Below, piece by piece: positions 34,935 through 35,182 of a stretch of 35,182 nucleotides of DNA. The stretch covers positions 1 through 35,182 of the IMG/VR virus record IMGVR_UViG_3300032160_000028. One strand, 5' to 3'. Position 1 is the stretch's first letter. Every line of letters starts with the position of its first letter. The notes under the pieces were generated by a model. It was not told where the DNA came from and did not search any database. It was given only the letters and a program-made list of their open reading frames with translations. Origin of the DNA: a virus. The translations under genes were made by a program, and so were the position numbers.

Positions 34935-35182
34935 GGCGGCTCTTCCTCCTCGATCACGGTCACCTGGATACGCACCCGTCGCCCGGAAAGGAGCCGGGCC
35001 TCGAAGCTGTCGAACGCGGGCTCGCTGGGCAAGCCCAGAGACGCGATTTTCACGAGGCGGTCGCTGGCCGGGTGGCGGCAACCGTTCTTGCCGGCCCCGG
35101 CGTTTTGCGGGCAGTCGCGGGCGTAGTGCTCGATCTGCTCGAGTAGCTGTCGAACGATGTCCCGGTTGATCGGCAGGCCCAC
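34907..35182 (-). CDS. Partial gene at window end sharing the 127-bp repeat
   Basis: The frame is open at the window end and shares 42 residues with the neighbouring gene (GLPINRDIVRQLLEQIEHYA onward) up to the repeat border. It then gets a different end (VKIASLGLPSEPAFDSFEAR, then RVRIQVTVIEEEEPPC). A GTG at 35053 may start this last 48-residue part as a separate gene. It overlaps the methyltransferase start by 28 bases. The joined form may be an artefact of the repeat. Confidence 0.4.
   Translation of the reverse strand: MGLPINRDIVRQLLEQIEHYARDCPQNAGAGKNGCRHPASDRLVKIASLGLPSEPAFDSFEARLLSGRRVRIQVTVIEEEEPPCAPNQPSF

Larger units (their letters stand above)
34349..35182. repeat. Exact 127-bp direct repeat (34349-34475 and 35056-35182)
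   Basis: Both copies are identical for 127 bases, and flanks differ at once (T at 34348 versus A at 35055). The second copy ends exactly at the window end. A length of 127 equals a common assembly k-mer, so the repeat may mark an unresolved branch rather than a biological duplication. Confidence 0.9.

Overview
The window looks like most of the genome of a temperate, tailed double-stranded DNA phage with a long non-contractile tail (siphovirus-like). Every convincing gene lies on the minus strand, so transcription runs from position 35182 towards 1. Genes are tightly packed, with many ATGA-type 4-bp overlaps. The DNA is GC-rich throughout. I infer a Planctomycetes host (Gemmata-like). The reasons are the integrase N-terminus (a 'YLGVHGSPESWGKYRR' type motif), a cohesin-like beta-sandwich gene, and families of short intergenic repeats. 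This host call comes from memory of such proteins and was not searched.

Layout in the direction of transcription. (1) 35182-33600: small early genes, a broken D12-type DNA methyltransferase, and a 127-bp direct repeat that ends exactly at the window edge. (2) 33489-31099: a P4/D5-type primase-helicase, followed by a perfect 61-bp inverted repeat in the next intergenic gap. (3) 30833-29129: small accessory genes ending in an HNH nuclease. (4) 28992-21597: packaging and head module: TerS (P27 type), TerL, a small membrane protein, a portal carrying an embedded C39-like cysteine peptidase, an S49 head protease and an HK97-type major capsid protein. (5) 21548-16076: small head proteins, connector, head closure, gp10-like, tail terminator and tail tube. 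(6) 15640-12675: a secreted-type decoration-like protein, tail assembly chaperones with a textbook -1 frameshift site, and a short tape measure. (7) 12605-5788: tail-tip and fibre proteins with two glycosyltransferases embedded among them. (8) 5788-927: a run of small membrane, zinc-finger and secreted proteins, probably including lysis functions, with a trypsin-like/collagen-like secreted protein; it closes with a strong terminator at 876-911. (9) 709-1: a tRNA-Gly(CCC) 3'-half that probably is attP, a near-perfect 36-bp palindrome, and the 5' part of the integrase gene running off the window.

Integrase lies on one side of the att core and phage structural genes on the other. That is the order expected for an excised or virion (circular) form rather than an integrated prophage. 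The most unusual points are the portal-peptidase fusion, the 61-bp perfect hairpin, the tail-module glycosyltransferase pair, the serine protease-collagen protein beside a holin-like gene, and two repeat families that fill intergenic gaps. No repressor, Cro or classical endolysin was recognised in the window.
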